This document shows positions 41,433 to 50,227 of a stretch of DNA of 64,000 nt, piece after piece. The translations under genes were made by a program, and so were the position numbers. The notes beneath the pieces are model-generated. The model was not told the DNA's origin, did not search any database, and saw only the letters and a program-made list of their open reading frames with translations. The DNA is from Arthrobacter sp. PAMC25564. Lineage in GTDB: Bacteria; Actinomycetota; Actinomycetes; Actinomycetales; Micrococcaceae. The stretch spans positions 3,658,001-3,722,000 of the forward strand of contig NZ_CP039290.1 of NCBI RefSeq assembly GCF_004798705.1, written 5' to 3'. Numbering within the stretch: the first letter of the stretch is position 1; the number at the start of each line of letters is the position of its first letter.

Positions 41433-41849
41433 CGAATAGGGCGCCCGGTTGATTAACGCCCGTGATGGGTACAGTACAGGGAGCCGGCGGCGGCTGGGGG
41501 GAGAGCCTCGGTCTCAGAAGGCTCTGACGCCGCCGGCTCCGACCTTGGGGTACGGCTGCCGGTTAAGGCACCGTACGGCTCCAGTGAAGGAGTTCGGTGT
41601 GCCAGTTTGTTGAAAAGCAAGGTATTGGAAAGCTGAGTTTTTGAAAACCTAGGTCCGTCTTGGTTCGTTCTAGTCTTCATTCCCTGACTGGGTTAAGTCA
41701 ATCGCTGGGGCCTGTGCAGCGCACGAGTAGGGTTTACCTGACTTCTGCCGGTGCACCCCTTCCCCACTACTTGGCAATACTCCCGCGGGTCCGCCGGTTC
41801 ACCCGAAAATTACGCAGTCGCGGGCCGGTCCAGTTGGCAGCTGCCGATA
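41433..41849 (-). other. Gene-free, structured stretch between sufS and the LuxR cluster; possible small RNA
   Basis: 417 bases without a convincing gene. On the minus strand there is TTGACT (about 41701-41696) as a possible -35 element. A 12-bp outer stem with arms at about 41481-41492 and 41527-41538 encloses an AGAGCCT/AGGCTCT inner stem. A third hairpin with GTACGG/CCGTAC arms lies near 41550-41576. All end at the terminator at 41432-41392. A diverged copy of the polysaccharide-locus dyad (41723-41741) lies at the upstream end. Together these suit a structured RNA of roughly 270 bases. The alternative is an untranslated 3' region of the LuxR transcript. Confidence 0.35.
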
Positions 41850-44402
41850 TTAGGCGAGAGGAGCCTCATTTTCCGCATCCGCCAGCTCCCCCCGCCGGCT
41901 AACCCCGAGCTTTCCGAAAATGCGGTACAGATGACCTTCAACAGTCCGCGCCGAAACGCAAAGCTGCACTGCGATCTCGGCATTCGTAGCCCCTCCGGAC
42001 AGCAATTTCACGATTTCTGTCTCGCGCGGGGTCAGTCCGCCCTGGCGTTCGGTCCGGACAAGGTGCATGTTGCCGGCGATGCCGGCGGCAACCATCCGGT
42101 GGTGGACTTTCCGCTGGACCGAGGTGAGCTTCCACTTGTCGGGATCGCTTTCCAGGAAATGCGCTGCCTGCTGGGCGGCTTCCAAGGCCAGCAGCAGGTA
42201 TCCGGCGCTCATCGCCTGGTCACTGAGCGCCACCAGCCGGGCGGAATCGGCGGCCGAAACGGCGACCGCGAAGGCCTGAACCAGCTGGGCCTCGCGCCCT
42301 TCGACGGCGCGGCTGCTTTCGGCCAACGCCGTCGCGGCACTCTCGTCCCCGGCGCGGAGCGCGAGCCTCCTGATCTCGGTCTCCACGCTCCGGAGCCCTT
42401 GCCGCTGGGCCGAGTCGGCAAGGGCCCGAAGGCTGTCCTCGTCCGCGCGACTCTCTCCCGCGATCTTTTCGGCGGCGGTGCAGTAGGCTTCCGCCAGCAG
42501 CCGTAGAGACTGCGGTTCCTCCTGGTGTGCCGAACTGCGGAAGGCAAGCGCATACTCCTGGGCCTCTCTCAACTGCCCCACCACCGCCGCAGCGTAAGCG
42601 GCCAGAGGGCGCGCGAACGCCAACAGTTCCCACGGATCGGCAATCAGCAATTCTTCCACCCCGAGGAGAAGTTCGGCCAGGCTTTCCCGCAGCCTGCCCT
42701 GTCGAAGCAGGGAATACCCGCCTATGGTGTGGGTGAGACCCCCGCTGTACAGCAGCCGCTCCGGCAGGGTCGCTGAATAGTCGTCGAGGGCGACGGTAAT
42801 CTCTTCCCATTCGCCGGCCCGGACCAGGTTCATGCAGTGACGGGTCAGGAGGTCCTCGTAGACGAGAGGGAGCGCCTGGCTGGCACCCGCGGCACCGCGC
42901 CACGCCTCCCTGTCGGCGCCCAGCCCCGCCAGCACTTCTCCTCGTACACTCCGGACTTCGGCGAGCCTGGACAGCGCCGGCACGTACAGCTCGGGAGCCG
43001 CCCCGGCCGCTTCAGAAAGCGGCCGCAGACCGCCCTGAAGCTCCGGCAGCCGCGTCTCCCGGCCGGCTGGAGCCAGCGTCCCGGCTGTCACCTCCCCCTG
43101 GCCAAGCCTGGCAGCCAGAAGGGCCGCCAGGAACGACTGGCGGCCGTGCAGCAGGTCCTGGGCGGCTGAAAGCTCTTCAGTTGCCTCCTCTCGCATACCC
43201 AGGATGAAGTGGGAATACGCCAGCTGGATTTTGGCCTCCGGGAGGAAGCGCTGATGCCCGACCGCGCCTGCGGCCCGGAGCGCCGTCGCAGGGTCCAGCG
43301 CGGCGTTTGCTGCCGCGGCGGCCGCCAGCAGCTGCTCCGGTGGCGGCTGCGCGCCGCAGTCCAGCGACCAGCGCAACTGGTTGAGCACGGCTTCCGGATG
43401 GATTTCGCCGCCCGGAAGGAGGGCGAGCAGGCTCGCCCGGAGGCTGGCACTTCGTCCCGCCGGGACACGGCTGCGGATGATTTCGCCAATCAGGGGGCTC
43501 GCCGGCCGGACCGTTCGCTGGCGGTCCCGGGAGATGGTAATGATGCCCGCCATTTCCAGGGCGTCCACGACCCTGGGGCTGCTGAACCGGAGAAGCTGGC
43601 CGAGCGACAGCGGCCCTGCCAGGGCGATGATGGCTGCAGCGGCCTTCTCCTCGGGCGGGAGCGAGCGCACCTGGTGGTCAACGAGGTCCGCTGCCGGAAT
43701 GCCAGCCAGTTCGGGCTGCTCGTGCAGGAACCAGATGCCTCGGCGCGTTGCGATGGCACCGCTTCGGCGTGCGTGTCTGATCAGGGAGATCAGCATAAGG
43801 GGGTTGCCGGCGGTCAAATTGCAGAAGAGCCCGCTCACCCAGGGGGAAACTTTAGCCTTCAAGACCCGTTCGCAGAGCTGGTGGACTTCGGGCCGGCTGA
43901 GCGGGGCCAAGCCGAACTTCGCGAGGATTCCGTCATCCCAAAGAGCCAGGAATTCCTCCGGGATCAGCGGTCCGGGCCGGGAGCTGGCCAGCAGCTTGGC
44001 GGCGCCGGTGGCAACTGCCTGCGCAACGAGCTCGCGGGTTCCGCTGTCGAGGCTATGGGCGTCGTCGATCACGAACAACGCGAGACTCTTTTCCGCCCGC
44101 AGCCTTGCCGTGACGTCGCTGACAACGGCGGCGTAAGAATCGAGATCATCGACCGGCAGACCGGCAAGGTGGGGCGAGAGGGCGCCAAACGGCACCGCGG
44201 CCAGTGCCGGGGTTGCCGTGAGCCGGATGACCGTTCCCCGTGGCCGGAACTCATCCATGACGGCCTTGACCACGGCGGACTTCCCCGAGCCCGGGCTGCC
44301 CGCAATCAGCACTCCGCCCTTCCCCTCGTCGCGGAGGCACCGCAGCGCGTCCCTGATAACGCCGGAGCGACCAATCAGTGCGCGGTCAACCAGGCTCTCC
44401 AC
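41850..44402 (-). CDS. LuxR-family ATP-binding regulator (LAL/STAND type), fourth of four
   Basis: An 850-residue regulator. AAA+/STAND ATPase domain at the N-terminus with Walker A GSPGSGKS (35-42) and Walker B ALFVIDDAH (Asp113-Asp114). A long helical, repeat-like middle (about 330-780) would bind a ligand or partner, and a LuxR/FixJ helix-turn-helix in the last 60 residues contains LTPRETEIVKLL and the TVEGHLY helix. Such proteins (MalT class) usually bind ATP and a small inducer, oligomerise and activate transcription. Here both Walker B acids are intact. The inducer and target are unknown. It starts 67 bases after the stop of the gene upstream, and all four genes lie in the same direction, last in the possible operon before a terminator. 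Confidence 0.87.
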   Translation of the reverse strand: MESLVDRALIGRSGVIRDALRCLRDEGKGGVLIAGSPGSGKSAVVKAVMDEFRPRGTVIRLTATPALAAVPFGALSPHLAGLPVDDLDSYAAVVSDVTARLRAEKSLALFVIDDAHSLDSGTRELVAQAVATGAAKLLASSRPGPLIPEEFLALWDDGILAKFGLAPLSRPEVHQLCERVLKAKVSPWVSGLFCNLTAGNPLMLISLIRHARRSGAIATRRGIWFLHEQPELAGIPAADLVDHQVRSLPPEEKAAAAIIALAGPLSLGQLLRFSSPRVVDALEMAGIITISRDRQRTVRPASPLIGEIIRSRVPAGRSASLRASLLALLPGGEIHPEAVLNQLRWSLDCGAQPPPEQLLAAAAAANAALDPATALRAAGAVGHQRFLPEAKIQLAYSHFILGMREEATEELSAAQDLLHGRQSFLAALLAARLGQGEVTAGTLAPAGRETRLPELQGGLRPLSEAAGAAPELYVPALSRLAEVRSVRGEVLAGLGADREAWRGAAGASQALPLVYEDLLTRHCMNLVRAGEWEEITVALDDYSATLPERLLYSGGLTHTIGGYSLLRQGRLRESLAELLLGVEELLIADPWELLAFARPLAAYAAAVVGQLREAQEYALAFRSSAHQEEPQSLRLLAEAYCTAAEKIAGESRADEDSLRALADSAQRQGLRSVETEIRRLALRAGDESAATALAESSRAVEGREAQLVQAFAVAVSAADSARLVALSDQAMSAGYLLLALEAAQQAAHFLESDPDKWKLTSVQRKVHHRMVAAGIAGNMHLVRTERQGGLTPRETEIVKLLSGGATNAEIAVQLCVSARTVEGHLYRIFGKLGVSRRGELADAENEAPLA

Positions 44403-44469
44403 GCGGAGTCCCTCCCGTCACCGAGGATTGTCCCAGGGTCCCGCGGGGCGCGGATCCCGGGGTGTGCTG

Positions 44470-47205
44470 TCAGCCGAGGCGGGCGCTGGCGGCCGGCGCC
44501 GCGAGTACATCTTTCAGCTCCGACCGGCTTGCGACGTGGAGTTTGGCGTACACCTGGTAGAGATGACCTTCCACCGTGCGCACCGACACGTGCATCTGTT
44601 CGGCAATCTTGCGGTTCGTCGTCCCGGCTGCCGCCCGGACCGCCACTTCACACTCCCTTGCCGTCAAGGTCGAGGCGGTGAGCGAATGAAGGCCGTTCTT
44701 CGGGCTGCCGAACGAGTCGTCGAGCGATTGCTCAGTGCGCTGGGCGACCCGAAGGGCTATCCGGTTCCCGGCGTCGTTGGCGCAGGTCACGGCCTTGCGG
44801 GCGGCGTCCCTGGCAAAAACCGCGTTTCCCGCAGCTTCGAAATCCTTGGCCGCCGCCAGCAACGTTTCGCTGGCCGACTCCTTCATGCCCTCGGCGAGCC
44901 GGGAGCACAGCAGGGCAAACTCGCCCGAGACCCGGCCGGCGAGCGCGTCGAGCTTTTGGCTCACTTGACGGTCGCCGAGCCTGGCCGCTGCGGAAAGGAA
45001 GAGCAGCCCCGTGGCCACGGCTCCGGCGTCCGCATCGCTGTCTGCTTCGGCAACGAGCGTGCGGATTGCAACGGCGCGCTGGCCGAGTTCGGCCAAGGCG
45101 CAAAGCTCAAAGTACCGCGTCATGCGGCCCACCAGCCAGGAGCTGCGGGGTTGGGGCTGCGTCAGTTCCGCGAGCAGCCGGCTGGCCTTTTCCTCGTCCC
45201 CGTGCAGCCCGGCCGCGTAGGCGCAGGCCGCCGTGGCCAGACCGGCCAGGGACTCGGGGTCCTGTGTCCGGAGCTGCCACATCCCGGCCTCGAGCCACGG
45301 GATGGCAACGTCCAAGTGCCCGGCATGAAGATCGATCAGGCCTTGCCCGATCTCGAACATCCCCCCAAATCGGGAGTGCGGGTCGGAGGTTCCGGATGCG
45401 GCCGAAAGGAAGGCGGATGCGTCCCTGAACTTCGCAGAAAGCAGCATAAGCAGCAGGAACCGCCCCCTTATTTCGCGCATGGTGGGGTCAGCCAGCGGAA
45501 CTGTCGCCGCCGCCGCGATGACCTGCTTGCCCAGCCCCATGGCGCCGGGAACGTTTCCGCTGACGGCCAGGGCCTCGCAGAGCAGGCTCGCGGCGAGAAT
45601 TCCTGTCTCGGTGCCCAGCGCAGAGTCAAGCTCCTCCCGGATTTCCAGGACGTCCTCGTAGCGGCCCTCGAAGACTGCCAGTTTTACCTCGGCCAGGCGC
45701 AACTGCTCCAGCGCTGCTCCCGCCGCGGCCGAGTCTTCCACAGGCAATCCATCGAGTCGTTCGCGGACCAGGCGCAGCCTGGCGCGGGCGTCGGCCGCGG
45801 TTACGGGGCTGCGCTGGTCCAGCCCGATGCGAAGCAACTGCACGGCGACCCACTCGGCCAGCGGAAGATCCGCACCGGCGGAATCATCCAGGCTGTGCAG
45901 GATCCGGCGGGCGGACTCGTCGTTGTTGATCGAAATGTGGGCATGCACGGATTCGATGGCCACTCCGGCGGATGCCCCACTGCCATCGATTTCGCTGATG
46001 AACCTCAGCGCCGCGGTTGGATCCGAAGCGTTGTTGGCCAGACGCGCAGCCTTCAGGGCCAGTTCGGGGCTAATCTTTTCCCCGCAGTCCAGGGCCCACG
46101 CCACACCCGTGGAACCGCCGGGTTCGGCCTGCTCGGCGTCTGTCAGCACGGCTGTGAGCCGGCGCCTGAGTTCCGCGCTCCGGCCCGGGGGGACGACACT
46201 GGCGACGATTCCGGCCGTGACCGGGTTGGCGATGCTGACCATCGGCGGATGATCATGGCTGACATGGATCAGGGCCCTTTCCTGCAGCGCATCCATGTCC
46301 TGCGGGTTGAAGATGCTCATGAGCGTCTGCAGCGGAACGGCGCCGGCGAGGGCCAGAAGCTCAAAAACGTCGCGCTGGCCGGGACTGAGCCTGTTCAACC
46401 GCGCCTTGAGGATGTCCCGCACTTCCCCGGTCAAGGCGATGGGCCTGCTTCCGAGGACCCAGGTGTCTTCCTGCCGTAGCACCGTGCCGAGCCTGATCTG
46501 TTCCCGCGCCAGTGAGTGCAGGAAGAGTGCGTTCCCACCGCTGGCGCTCCACAGGGCCCGCGCAGCCGTGTGTGAAAAATGCCCCCCGTATTCCTGGTTG
46601 AGCGTAGCGGCCGTCTCGGCGAAATCGAAAGGCCCCAGGTCCACGCGGCGGAGCAGATCGTCCTTCCAGAGACCCATGATGTCGCCACCGACCTGGGGAA
46701 GGTCCACGCAGGCGGCAAGCAGCGTCACGTGCCCTCCGGCGCTGAGCTGGGCCACCATCATGCAGGACAGATCGTCGAGGTCGTGTGCGTTGTCCACGAA
46801 CAGGATGATGGCGCGGCCCTGGGCCTTGGTGTGGAGCAGTTGGGTGAGCCCCCGCAGCACCATAAGAGGGTGCTCAAGATGGGAGGCATCGAGTTCGTTC
46901 AGGAGGACGCTCAGGGCGCCGTAGGGAAGCCTGGAGGAAATGGAGCTGCCCCGTACCTGGACCACCATATAGTCCTCGCCGAGCTGCTCCAGGGCCCGCT
47001 GGGCAATGAAGGATTTTCCGGCCCCGTGGTCCCCGACGAGGACGACGCCGCAACCTGAGCCCGATGTCAGCGTCTCGACAACATCAGCCCCGATCTGCTG
47101 GCGGGTGAAGGGCTTGTCATACCGTCCCTGGGTGAGCCTCGGTGGTGATGGAATAGCGTCTGTTCTACCGCTGCCCGCAGGCAATCCGGCGTCTTCCTGA
47201 AACAT
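44470..47205 (-). CDS. LuxR-family ATP-binding regulator (LAL/STAND type), third of four
   Basis: A 911-residue paralogue of its neighbours. Walker A GDHGAGKS at 58-65 and Walker B IILFVDNAH with Asp138-Asn139: the second acid, normally Asp/Glu and the catalytic position, is Asn. The helical sensor region is in the middle, and the LuxR helix-turn-helix is at the end (LTARECEVAVRAAAG, then TVEGHLY). The Walker B change suggests it binds ATP but hydrolyses it slowly, if at all (inference). ATG 47205 is preferred over an upstream TTG because GAAGGT lies eight bases before it. A perfect-armed dyad, AAGTCC-n7-GGACTT, sits about 40 bases upstream of the gene and may be its operator. The 260-base gap before it suggests its own promoter. 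Confidence 0.85.
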   Translation of the reverse strand: MFQEDAGLPAGSGRTDAIPSPPRLTQGRYDKPFTRQQIGADVVETLTSGSGCGVVLVGDHGAGKSFIAQRALEQLGEDYMVVQVRGSSISSRLPYGALSVLLNELDASHLEHPLMVLRGLTQLLHTKAQGRAIILFVDNAHDLDDLSCMMVAQLSAGGHVTLLAACVDLPQVGGDIMGLWKDDLLRRVDLGPFDFAETAATLNQEYGGHFSHTAARALWSASGGNALFLHSLAREQIRLGTVLRQEDTWVLGSRPIALTGEVRDILKARLNRLSPGQRDVFELLALAGAVPLQTLMSIFNPQDMDALQERALIHVSHDHPPMVSIANPVTAGIVASVVPPGRSAELRRRLTAVLTDAEQAEPGGSTGVAWALDCGEKISPELALKAARLANNASDPTAALRFISEIDGSGASAGVAIESVHAHISINNDESARRILHSLDDSAGADLPLAEWVAVQLLRIGLDQRSPVTAADARARLRLVRERLDGLPVEDSAAAGAALEQLRLAEVKLAVFEGRYEDVLEIREELDSALGTETGILAASLLCEALAVSGNVPGAMGLGKQVIAAAATVPLADPTMREIRGRFLLLMLLSAKFRDASAFLSAASGTSDPHSRFGGMFEIGQGLIDLHAGHLDVAIPWLEAGMWQLRTQDPESLAGLATAACAYAAGLHGDEEKASRLLAELTQPQPRSSWLVGRMTRYFELCALAELGQRAVAIRTLVAEADSDADAGAVATGLLFLSAAARLGDRQVSQKLDALAGRVSGEFALLCSRLAEGMKESASETLLAAAKDFEAAGNAVFARDAARKAVTCANDAGNRIALRVAQRTEQSLDDSFGSPKNGLHSLTASTLTARECEVAVRAAAGTTNRKIAEQMHVSVRTVEGHLYQVYAKLHVASRSELKDVLAAPAASARLG

Positions 47206-47241
47206 GGGTGAGACCTTCGCAATCAAAGTTTGACCAGTGAT

Positions 47242-47260
47242 AAGTCCACGGTATGGACTT
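47242..47260. promoter_or_regulatory. Dyad operator candidate upstream of the third LuxR gene
   Basis: AAGTCC (47242-47247) and GGACTT (47255-47260) are perfect inverted repeats seven bases apart, 37 bases before the gene. A 19-bp site with this geometry suits a dimeric LuxR-type or other helix-turn-helix protein; autoregulation is a guess. The rest of the gap to 47467 has no other clear feature. Confidence 0.4.
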
Positions 47261-47467
47261 TGGCGAATTTCCGGATGCGTAAGTAGTACTCGATTCGTGA
47301 GCAGGTATTCGGCCCGGGTCTACGTAGCTGTACTCAGATGGCCTTGAGCCGCCGACGGTCCTAAACCAAGTATTCGGCGAGCCTCATCAGGTGTCGCTGC
47401 CCGTAGCCTCCTCCACGCAGACAACTGCCACCGCCCGGAACGGCTGACTGCCGGCGCGGCAGCCCCG

Positions 47468-50227
47468 CTATCCCGGGGTTCCGTTTCCGTCGTTTGCCAG
47501 GCCCGGGAGTTGTTCACGACCCTTGACGTTGAGCTTGGCGTAGCTCCGGTACAGGTGGCCTTCCACCGTCCGGACGGACACCTGGAGCTCGGAGGCGATC
47601 TGCCGGTCGCTGAGGCCGCGCACCGCGAGCGCCACAATGTCGCGCTCCCGCCGTGTCAGGATTCCAAGGGCGCCTTCGGGGCCCGCCGGATCCTCACCTG
47701 CCCTGTTGTCGGCCCGGTCCAGGCAACGCTTCCGCTGCCCGCTCGCCATGCGTTCCCTCAAGGTGTCGCCGGCGGCCCGGTAGGCGTGGGACGCGGCATC
47801 ATAGGCGAGTGCCGCGAACCCCCACAGCTCGGCAGCTTCGCAGCTCTTCGCGGCCTCCAGGTGATCCGCGGCCTGGTCCGTGCTGATGGCGCCGGCATAG
47901 TCGCAGATTGCTGCGGCCCGGCGGCCTTCGAGATCGGGCTTCAGCTCCAGCAGCCTGGACGCCGAATCCCGGTCGCCCAGGGCGAGGCAGAATGCGAGCG
48001 CGTCGAGCTCCAGCCCTTTTGTGTTCCTGGCCGGATCGGGACGTCCCAGCCGCTTGAGCGCTGCTATCGCACCCGGGTAGTTGCCCAGGCGTGCCTTGCC
48101 GTAGATGATTGCCATTTCGGCGAGAATGCGCAAGTACCGGGAGACAGGCCCAAGGGCTGATTCATAGTCTGCCAGGAACAGCGCCGACTTCTCCTTGGCA
48201 CCGACCTCCGCGGCGGCGGCGAATGCCATCGCGGCGGTCAGTGCGAAGAGCTGCTGGGGGTCCTTCAGCCGCAAGGCTTCCAGTGCGGCGCTGAGCGTGT
48301 CCAGCGCCTGGCTGGCTTTCCCCTGGTAGAGCATGATGATTCCATGCGCCGCGTGGACTCCCCCGCCGAACGAGATCAGGGTGGGCCCGGCCGCCGCTGA
48401 AAAGCCCGCCAGGAGATTCGTCGCCGCCTGCCAGTCACCGCCGTGGATGGCTGCCGCCGCCGCGCGGACAACCAGGAAGTCCGTGAGGCAGTACAGTTCG
48501 TCGGGCTCGGAACCTGCTGTTTCAGGGGCTTCGGACGCCACCATGAACGCGCTGAGCGGCTTGCCCTGGACGATGAGCCGTTCCGCTTCCAGGGACTGCC
48601 GGAATACCCCTTCGAGGTAGTTGGCCGGCGCTGGCCGGCCGGCAGCGCTGGCGGTTGCCGACACCGCGACCGCTGCCGCCGCCGGCGCGTCGTCTTCCCC
48701 GTACTCGCCCGCCAGGGAGAACACCATGCTGCGGATGGTCGCCAGGCGTTCGTTCGTGGCCGCGAGGATGCCCTCGGCGCCCTCAGGGTTGTCTTGGGCC
48801 AACTGTTCACCGGCACGCAAAATTGCCCCGGTCCGGTCCATGATGTCCGCCGGGGTATGGCCCAGCGCGGACAGGACGGCCGCCCACAGCAGCGATCCCG
48901 CGAGCAGGCCCGCGACTGTGTTGCCCCGGCCGACGTCGGCCTCGAGGATGTCCCGCGCTGCGGCGTAGTCGGACATGTTGTAGTGGGTCCGCGCGAGCAC
49001 GGACCGCGCCGCCATCTGCAGCTCGGGATCCTTGACCAGCGATGCTGCCTTGCGGGCCAGTTCGTCTTCATAGAGCCTGCTTGCCAGGACTGCGGCCCGG
49101 AGCAACTGCCGGTCCTCGACCTCGGCTCCGCATTCCATCGACCAGCTCACGTGGCGCAGCAGCCCTTCGGCCGAGACGGGCTCATGATCCATCAGGCGCA
49201 GAAGACTCTGCCGGAGCTGAAGGCTCCGCGCCGGGGAAATCAGGTTCCGCAGCGTATCCCCATACACGGCATGCCACAGCCGCAGCTCGGGAATCGGGGC
49301 AGCTGACACCCGGATGAGCTCGTGTTCGATCAGTGCCGCCACTAGTTCTTCACCAACGACTGCTTCAATCAGTTCCCGGGGCACCGGCTCCGCGAGGGCA
49401 ACCAGGTTCAAGGCCTGCCGCTCATCCGGTGACCGCTGGAGCAACTGCCTCCGCACCACATCCGTCAGGCGGTCGCCGTGACTTTTCAGTTGCCGTGTGA
49501 ACAGCCATACTCCGTTGCGCTGCAGGAGCGTTCCGTCATTCCGGGCATCGTCAAGGAGGCCGTTTAGCAGCATCGGGTTGCCGCCTGACGCCTCCCAGAG
49601 GATCTCTGCGACGGTGGGCAGCACCCGTGGGCCCAGTTCGAGTTCGAGCATTTCCGTCGTTTGCGCCAGGGTCAGTGGCCGCAGGTCATGCCGCTCGGCC
49701 AGGCCTTCAAACCACAGCTGCAGCAGCGGTTCCGGCAGTCCGTGACGGGCTGCCGCGCCCACCAGCAGTTTCGCCCAACCGGCGGCGGCGAGTTCGGCAA
49801 GGATCCCTGCCGTCGCCTCGTCCAGGTCATGGGCGTCGTCAACAATCAGCAGCAGGGGCTTGTGGGTGGCGCGCTTTTGCTCCTCCAGATGGGACCACAG
49901 CGTCCTCAGGACAGCCAGCTGCGACGTCGCCTCCTGCACCGGGAGGCCGACGATGAACGGACCCAGCACTCCGTAGGGCACATTTGTCAGCGAGGGGCTG
50001 CCATGGATGCGGACGGGCGTCACCTCGGAGCCGAGCTCGGCCACGATGGCTTCCATGAGGGTGGATTTGCCGATGCCGCTGTCCCCGAGCAGGAAGACGG
50101 CCACAGGGGTCCCGCCGTGGATGGCCGCAACAGCCGACTGCAGGTCATCCGCCCGACCCGTCAGTGCGGGGGACGATTCGGTCCCGGTAGCCGCTGCGCG
50201 AGTACTAGATGAGTCCAAGCAGATCAC
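47468..50227 (-). CDS. LuxR-family ATP-binding regulator (LAL/STAND type), second of four
   Basis: A 919-residue paralogue. Walker A GDSGIGKS at 48-55; Walker B LLLIVDDAH with Asp130-Asp131, both acids present, as in the fourth gene. Ala/Leu-rich helical repeats fill residues 330-850, and the C-terminal LuxR helix-turn-helix reads LTRRERDIVALAVRG with the TVEGHLY helix. The GTG at 50227 makes the gene overlap the end of the upstream paralogue by 23 bases, so translation is probably coupled; a TTG a few codons later is an alternative start. The middle region is the least conserved part among the four, which suggests different ligands (inference). Confidence 0.86.
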   Translation of the reverse strand: MICLDSSSTRAAATGTESSPALTGRADDLQSAVAAIHGGTPVAVFLLGDSGIGKSTLMEAIVAELGSEVTPVRIHGSPSLTNVPYGVLGPFIVGLPVQEATSQLAVLRTLWSHLEEQKRATHKPLLLIVDDAHDLDEATAGILAELAAAGWAKLLVGAAARHGLPEPLLQLWFEGLAERHDLRPLTLAQTTEMLELELGPRVLPTVAEILWEASGGNPMLLNGLLDDARNDGTLLQRNGVWLFTRQLKSHGDRLTDVVRRQLLQRSPDERQALNLVALAEPVPRELIEAVVGEELVAALIEHELIRVSAAPIPELRLWHAVYGDTLRNLISPARSLQLRQSLLRLMDHEPVSAEGLLRHVSWSMECGAEVEDRQLLRAAVLASRLYEDELARKAASLVKDPELQMAARSVLARTHYNMSDYAAARDILEADVGRGNTVAGLLAGSLLWAAVLSALGHTPADIMDRTGAILRAGEQLAQDNPEGAEGILAATNERLATIRSMVFSLAGEYGEDDAPAAAAVAVSATASAAGRPAPANYLEGVFRQSLEAERLIVQGKPLSAFMVASEAPETAGSEPDELYCLTDFLVVRAAAAAIHGGDWQAATNLLAGFSAAAGPTLISFGGGVHAAHGIIMLYQGKASQALDTLSAALEALRLKDPQQLFALTAAMAFAAAAEVGAKEKSALFLADYESALGPVSRYLRILAEMAIIYGKARLGNYPGAIAALKRLGRPDPARNTKGLELDALAFCLALGDRDSASRLLELKPDLEGRRAAAICDYAGAISTDQAADHLEAAKSCEAAELWGFAALAYDAASHAYRAAGDTLRERMASGQRKRCLDRADNRAGEDPAGPEGALGILTRRERDIVALAVRGLSDRQIASELQVSVRTVEGHLYRSYAKLNVKGREQLPGLANDGNGTPG

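Noticed and set aside
41453..41680. 75-codon minus-strand frame beginning MKTRTNQDG
   Set aside because: Codon composition is unlike real genes here, the ribosome site is too close to the ATG, and the region is better explained by RNA hairpins. The ending LYCTHHGR loosely recalls a small Cys-His protein but is too short to trust.
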